Source: QHXW01 sp035297145 (GTDB lineage: Bacteria > Acidobacteriota > Terriglobia > Bryobacterales > Bryobacteraceae). From it: a stretch of 64,000 bases of DNA. A program made the position numbers and the translations under genes. How positions within the stretch are numbered: position 1 is the stretch's first letter; every line of letters starts with the position of its first letter. The notes below the pieces were generated by a model, which did not search any database, was not told the origin of the DNA, and worked only from the letters and a program-made list of their open reading frames with translations. The stretch spans positions 44,108-108,107 of the forward strand of contig DATGZN010000097.1 in assembly GCA_035297145.1 (NCBI GenBank). The letters run 5' to 3'. Below are positions 59,811 through 64,000 of this stretch, piece by piece.

Positions 59811-60592
59811 TGTGCGACCGCCTTCTTGAACTTGAATTCCCTGCCGCCTTGCCTCAGCGTGAAGCCGCCCGTTGGATCGAACTCGACCTGCAATTGAAAC
59901 TGCGCGTATTCGAAAATCGCCGGACTTTTGGCTTTGGGCGCAATTTCCGGTTGCCCCGTGGGTTGCAGATACAGCTTGCCCTCCTTGATGAACACCTTGA
60001 CGTCGAATGGGAGCTCCTCCGTCCTGTAAGTGCCGGCGTACGACTCGAGCCGCGTCGGGTCCACTACGAGCGGAGGCGTAGGCTCATGCGCACCCGCCTT
60101 CTTCAGCAAATCGGCGATGCTTGTGTGTTTTTGATCGAGCGCTGTCTCGTAGGTCTTGTCCAGCGCCGGCTGGCTCAATTTTCCCTTCGCCAGAAGCGCT
60201 CCGAGCAGCTCCATGTTCTCTGAGGCAGCCACTTCCTCCAGTTCGTCATCAGGGCTGCCGGTGCCCTTGGTGATGAGCGTCTTCGCCACGTCATAATGCT
60301 TCCGATCGAGGACGAAACTGAGCAGCGATTCTTTGTAAAACGTGTCCTTGATATCAGTCCGCGCGCCCTTGTCCACCAGAAACTGGACGACATCGGCGTG
60401 CCCGTTCATGGCCGCCAGATAGAGCGGCGTTTGCCCATAGGGCGTCTTCGTCTCAATCGCCGCGCCCTTCTCGCACAGCGCTTTCACCGCCGCAAGGTCC
60501 CCTTTGCGCGCGGCGCTGAGCAAATCCTCATTGACATCGGCGGCGAATACCACCAGGGCGAACCCCAAAACCAGGCCGGCTACACGATGCAT
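59807..60592 (-). CDS. Ankyrin-repeat protein, secreted
   Basis: 261 residues; signal peptide (VAGLVLGFALVVFA). About four ankyrin repeats (residues 25-150): DLLSAARKGDLAAVKALCEK, YGQTPLYLAAMNGHADVVQF, LVDKGARTDIKD and ALLAKGKLSQPALDKTYE. A C-terminal beta-rich domain follows (RLESYAGTYRTEELPFDVKV, FTLRQGGREFKFKKA), similar to a DUF3471 tail. It is upstream of the PQQ protein in the same operon with a 4-nt overlap, and could bind it. Function unknown. Confidence 0.85.
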   Translation of the reverse strand: MHRVAGLVLGFALVVFAADVNEDLLSAARKGDLAAVKALCEKGAAIETKTPYGQTPLYLAAMNGHADVVQFLVDKGARTDIKDTFYKESLLSFVLDRKHYDVAKTLITKGTGSPDDELEEVAASENMELLGALLAKGKLSQPALDKTYETALDQKHTSIADLLKKAGAHEPTPPLVVDPTRLESYAGTYRTEELPFDVKVFIKEGKLYLQPTGQPEIAPKAKSPAIFEYAQFQLQVEFDPTGGFTLRQGGREFKFKKAVAQ

Positions 60593-60829
60593 AGAGCCCC
60601 CTTCAGAGTCAGTCTACTCAACTGAGGAAGCGGCCCGCATATCCGTCGGAGAGGTCGACCGTCAGTCCTGGCCGTACGGAGGGCGACGGATCAGCGCGGC
60701 GTCCGGGGCGTCGGCAGTTCGTCTGTTCGTCTTCCGCCTTCTGCAATTGCATGCGCGGAACTGCTCCGGCCTCGACCAGCGCGTGCAGCTTCTACATGTT
60801 GGTATACGCTTCTCCAACTCGGGAGAGGG

Positions 60830-63574
60830 CTAATCGTGCCGCAGAGCCGCCAGCGGATCAATTCGGGACGCTCGCCTTGCCGGCACATAGCCAGCGAGAA
60901 TCGCGGCGCTTAGGAGGACGACACCGGCCAGCGCCAGGGTTCCCGGATCATTGGGCTGGGTCTCGAACAGAAACGATTTGACAAGCCGGGCCCCGATCAG
61001 CGCGGCAGGCACGCTGATCGCGAGTCCCACCGCGGCCAGTATTAGAGCGCGGCGCAGAACCATCCAAACCACGGCGCCGCGTTGCGCGCCCAGCGCCATA
61101 CGGATTCCGATCTCGCCGATTTGCCGCGCGACGTTGTACGACATCGTTCCGTAGAGTCCCACGCACGCGATCAGGAGAGCGAGAACCGCGAAACCCGTAC
61201 ACAATTTCGCGAACATGACTTCGTGGCTGATCGTCCGATCGATTTCCGCAGCCTGCGTGATCACGTTGGTTACCGGTATGCGGGAATCTGCCTCCCGCAC
61301 GATCTCATGCACACTCTGAACAAACCTCAGCGGATCACCCGCAGTGCGCAGCGCGTAGGTCATTCGGTCCGGAGAAAACTGGCTGACCGCTACGAACACG
61401 GTCATTGAACTCTCCTCTTCATTTTTCAGACCACCGTACCGCAGGTTAGCCGATACGCCGACGATTTCGAGATCGCGCTTCTCGTCCGGGAGCGTGATGC
61501 GCCGGCCCACCGGATTCTCGTTCCCGAAGTAAGTTCGCACCAGCCGCTCGCTGATCACTGCAACCGGCCTGGAGCCCGGTTGGTCGCGGTCGTCAATCTC
61601 CCGCCCGGCCAGGATCGGAATCTGCATCGTCGTGAGGAAACGCGGTCCGGCGGCCAGGACGCGCGCGCCTTCGATGGTAACAGCGCCGATCTTCATTGTC
61701 CCCCTGATTGCCTGCCCGGCGCGGCCGGCGTTGATGATCGAGGATTGCGAAAGCGTCGCGCTGCTCACGCCGGGGATCGATTCGAAGCGCTTGCGCAGGT
61801 CCGCGTAAAAAGTGGCGATCTCCGGGTCGCGATGCCCGGCCTGGCGCGCATTCAGCGAGAACAGAAGGATGTTCTCGCGGGCGTATCCCAGTTGGACGGA
61901 GTGCAGCTTGTTGAGTGTCCGGACAAACAGACCCGCGGCGACCAGGATGAGAAAAGAGAGCGCGATTTGGGCGACCACCAGCACGTGCTGCGCGCGGCGG
62001 CGCGGTCCACCCCCGGGTCCATTCTTTAGCGCGGGCATGACGTCCGGACGCGTCGACTGAATCGCTGGAGCGAGGCCAAATAACAGGCCGCAAACCACAG
62101 AGAGCGCCGCCGTCACGCCCAGCACGTTCCAGTTCAATTCCGCGTGCAGCGTAAAGTTCTCCTGCCCGTGGGAGAGCAGAAGCGTCAGCGATCGCACGCC
62201 CCAGATGGCAAACAAGACCCCGAATGCTCCGCCGAGCGACGCCAGCATCACACTCTCGGTAAGCAACTGCCGCACGACGCGGAATCGTCCCGCTCCCAGG
62301 CTGAGCCGGACAGCCATTTCGCGGCGTCGCGCGGCGGCCCTTGCCAGCAGCAGAGTGGCGATGTTCGCGCACGCGATCGCCAGTATCAATCCCACCATCG
62401 TCAGGAGCACGTACAGAGGCTTGGAATACTGGCGGCGCAAACTGCCCAGACCGGCGGCGCCGGGATTCAGCATCAGCGCGGGCAGTTTGGCGCGCTCACC
62501 GTCGGTCGTTGCGGTGGCGGCAACCCATTGATGGAAACGAGGAGCCAGCGCTGTCTGCGCCTGGGCCATGGTGACACCGGGACGCAGGCGGCCCATCATT
62601 TCGATCCAGTAGAAGTTTCCGTCGCCATACATACGAGCCGCTCGGACACCGTCCACGAGCACATTCGTGTGCAACGGAAGGTAGAGGTCCGGCGCCACCG
62701 CAGGGTCGACTCCGAAGAATTCCGGCGGCGCGACGCCGATCACCGTGAAGGGCACATTATCGACGAGAACCGGTTGTCCGATCGCACTCGACGGTCCCCC
62801 AAAGCGCTGCTGGCTGGTCGCAAAGCTGATGACCGCGGCCGGCGCTGCGCCTGGACGGTCGTCTTCGGACTCGATCAGACGTCCCGCGGCCGGCGACACT
62901 GCCAGGCCGCGAAAATACTCGCCGGTGACGTACTCCGTGTTGGCGCTCATGGCCTGCCCGCGGACGGCCAGGTTATGGTGTAGTCCGTTGAAGTATCCGA
63001 AGAGCGTGGAAAAGACGGGATTCTCCTCCCGAAGCGTCTCGAACGCGCCGTATGGGAACATGCCGCTGACCATGGCGCCTTTCTCGCCCGGCCACGCCAT
63101 GCCCTGTACCGCGTGCATGACGTGGACCCATTCCTTGTTGGCGTTCTGGGGCGGCCGGCTATGCCAATTCAAGACCACCAGCGACTCTGGATCGTCCACC
63201 GGCAGCGAGCGCAATAGAATCGACTCCATGAAGCTGTAGACCGCAGTATTGGCCCCGATGCCGAGCGCCAGCAACAAGACCGCCAGGGCGCTGAACGCCT
63301 TGTTGGCGGTCATGGTGCGACAGCCATAGCGGACATCCTGGCCAAGTTCCGACCAAAACCGTATCATCCAAATCTCCTCCGACTCTTCGTGCTTCAGGCC
63401 GACATTCCCAAATCGCCGGCGCGCTTCAGCCCTGGCGCACTCCGGCGTCATACCTTCTGCTTGCAGTTCCGCAGCCGTCTCCGCAAGGTGGAGTTCCATC
63501 TCCTCGCGCAGCGCCTCGCTACGCCTGGCGCTCTCCATCCAATACCTCAGCCGTCGTATCGACATGTCCGTCAC
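60830..63574 (-). CDS. ADOP-type MacB/FtsX permease with N-terminal prefix domain
   Basis: 914 residues. A cytoplasmic prefix (1-70: REEMELHLAETAAELQAEGM, ARRRFGNVG) precedes two FtsX modules: AFSALAVLLLALGIGANTAV and YSFMESILLRSLPVDDPESL; LILAIACANIATLLLARAAA; RQIGEIGIRMALGAQRGAVV and PARRASRIDPLAALRHD. No ATPase domain. This is the acidobacterial permease form that is usually paired with padR; here padR overlaps its start by 4 nt. Substrate unknown. Confidence 0.92.
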   Translation of the reverse strand: MTDMSIRRLRYWMESARRSEALREEMELHLAETAAELQAEGMTPECARAEARRRFGNVGLKHEESEEIWMIRFWSELGQDVRYGCRTMTANKAFSALAVLLLALGIGANTAVYSFMESILLRSLPVDDPESLVVLNWHSRPPQNANKEWVHVMHAVQGMAWPGEKGAMVSGMFPYGAFETLREENPVFSTLFGYFNGLHHNLAVRGQAMSANTEYVTGEYFRGLAVSPAAGRLIESEDDRPGAAPAAVISFATSQQRFGGPSSAIGQPVLVDNVPFTVIGVAPPEFFGVDPAVAPDLYLPLHTNVLVDGVRAARMYGDGNFYWIEMMGRLRPGVTMAQAQTALAPRFHQWVAATATTDGERAKLPALMLNPGAAGLGSLRRQYSKPLYVLLTMVGLILAIACANIATLLLARAAARRREMAVRLSLGAGRFRVVRQLLTESVMLASLGGAFGVLFAIWGVRSLTLLLSHGQENFTLHAELNWNVLGVTAALSVVCGLLFGLAPAIQSTRPDVMPALKNGPGGGPRRRAQHVLVVAQIALSFLILVAAGLFVRTLNKLHSVQLGYARENILLFSLNARQAGHRDPEIATFYADLRKRFESIPGVSSATLSQSSIINAGRAGQAIRGTMKIGAVTIEGARVLAAGPRFLTTMQIPILAGREIDDRDQPGSRPVAVISERLVRTYFGNENPVGRRITLPDEKRDLEIVGVSANLRYGGLKNEEESSMTVFVAVSQFSPDRMTYALRTAGDPLRFVQSVHEIVREADSRIPVTNVITQAAEIDRTISHEVMFAKLCTGFAVLALLIACVGLYGTMSYNVARQIGEIGIRMALGAQRGAVVWMVLRRALILAAVGLAISVPAALIGARLVKSFLFETQPNDPGTLALAGVVLLSAAILAGYVPARRASRIDPLAALRHD

Positions 63575-63909
63575 TCCGCTCCCATCACACGGGCGATCGC
63601 CAGCGTGAGTTTCGCGTACTTCCGAGTTTCAACCGCCAGCTGTTTGCGGCCGGCCGCAGTGATCTTGTAGATCCTGGCCCGCCGATTGTTCGACGTCACG
63701 CCCCAGACACCCTCGATCCAGCCGTTTAGCTCCAGCCGCTGAAGAGCGGGGTACAGCGAGCCCTCCTCGACGAGGAGCTCATTGTAGGACGAATGTTGAA
63801 TGAACTGGACTATCCCGTATCCATGGAGGTCGCCCAGCGACAGCGTCCGCAGAATTAACATGTCCAGTGAACCCGGCAACGAATCGTTCTTTTGCGCCTT
63901 ACGTCCCAT
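63571..63909 (-). CDS. PadR-family transcriptional regulator
   Basis: 112 residues, winged helix: SLDMLILRTLSLGDLHGYGI, EGSLYPALQRLELNGWIEG and RRARIYKITAAGRKQLAVE are the family segments. It is coupled to the ADOP permease (stop/start ATGA). A perfect 14-bp palindrome lies directly upstream of its ATG, so autorepression is likely. Effector unknown. Confidence 0.95.
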   Translation of the reverse strand: MGRKAQKNDSLPGSLDMLILRTLSLGDLHGYGIVQFIQHSSYNELLVEEGSLYPALQRLELNGWIEGVWGVTSNNRRARIYKITAAGRKQLAVETRKYAKLTLAIARVMGAE

Positions 63910-63910
63910 A

Positions 63911-63924
63911 CTAAGAATTCTTAG
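63911..63924. promoter_or_regulatory. Palindrome directly before padR, likely operator
   Basis: CTAAGAATTCTTAG is a perfect 14-bp palindrome, one base upstream of the padR ATG (63909). It leaves no room for a ribosome site, so the message would be leaderless or nearly so, or the palindrome lies in the transcript. TAAGAAT within it resembles a -10. Confidence 0.6.
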
Positions 63925-64000
63925 CTTACGGCGACGAGATTACGCGAGTCAAGTTCCTATGGGGAACCACAACTGTTTCGAATCGAGAACGAGGTGTTCG

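Noticed and set aside
1..64000. tRNA, rRNA, CRISPR arrays, integrase or transposase genes
   Set aside because: None was recognised on reading. A tRNAscan/Infernal run would be needed to exclude small RNA genes fully.

Overview
The window looks like the chromosome of an acidobacterium of the Solibacter/Bryobacter group. The basis is the combination of a Solibacter-type C-terminal domain (TIGR03437-like), two ATPase-less MacB/FtsX permeases of the acidobacterial ADOP type (one paired with PadR), an acidobacterial VWA protein, Oar-like TonB receptors with carboxypeptidase-regulatory domains, DUF1080 and SBBP proteins, and an evenly high G+C content. No rRNA, tRNA, CRISPR array, complete insertion sequence or prophage was seen. 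The assignment is inference from gene content.

Layout. 1-5 kb: tail of an upstream gene, an RsbW/RsbV-type anti-sigma pair, a carboxylesterase remnant, and a large surface protein that joins an inactivated peptidase-like domain, a TolB-like propeller and a barrel. 5-8 kb: glycogen phosphorylase. 8-14 kb: a truncated and a full copy of an iodothyronine-deiodinase-like gene flank a WG-repeat protein and an NlpC/P60-like protein. The full copy has an in-frame TGA exactly at the deiodinase selenocysteine position with a stem-loop just downstream, and it follows a large TonB receptor in one operon. 14.8-28.3 kb: a 12-gene nuo operon (A, C-H, J-N; nuoB and nuoI absent from the cluster) from a strong promoter, with a dinB-family gene coupled to nuoN, followed by a 206-bp hairpin/MITE-like element. 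28.5-31 kb: O-methyltransferase, thiL, and a cold-shock gene behind a leader holding a terminator hairpin. 31-41 kb: a permease, a propeller protein with the Solibacter domain, a FecR protein, glutathione peroxidase, then a CsoR/RcnR-family repressor divergent from an Nramp-like/small membrane protein/MgtC operon with palindromes and a short leader ORF, and an OprB-like porin.

41-50.8 kb: an unknown Cys-rich small protein and a TonB receptor, a Mop protein, a GH27 alpha-galactosidase, a marR-clcA operon with a perfect operator-like palindrome, a DUF457 membrane protein and a double cupin. 50.8-56 kb: a VapBC-like toxin-antitoxin pair, VWA and DUF1080 proteins, and a cluster of unknown regulators around an AT-rich divergent promoter region. 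56-64 kb: a frameshifted SBBP pseudogene, a pentapeptide-repeat membrane protein, an ankyrin/PQQ-propeller pair, and a PadR-ADOP pair with a palindrome directly before padR.

The strongest single observation is the deiodinase-like selenoprotein gene at 10125-10829, which an ordinary gene caller would split at the TGA. Next come the metal-homeostasis locus (37.2-40 kb), the incomplete nuo operon, and the attenuator-like cold-shock leader.
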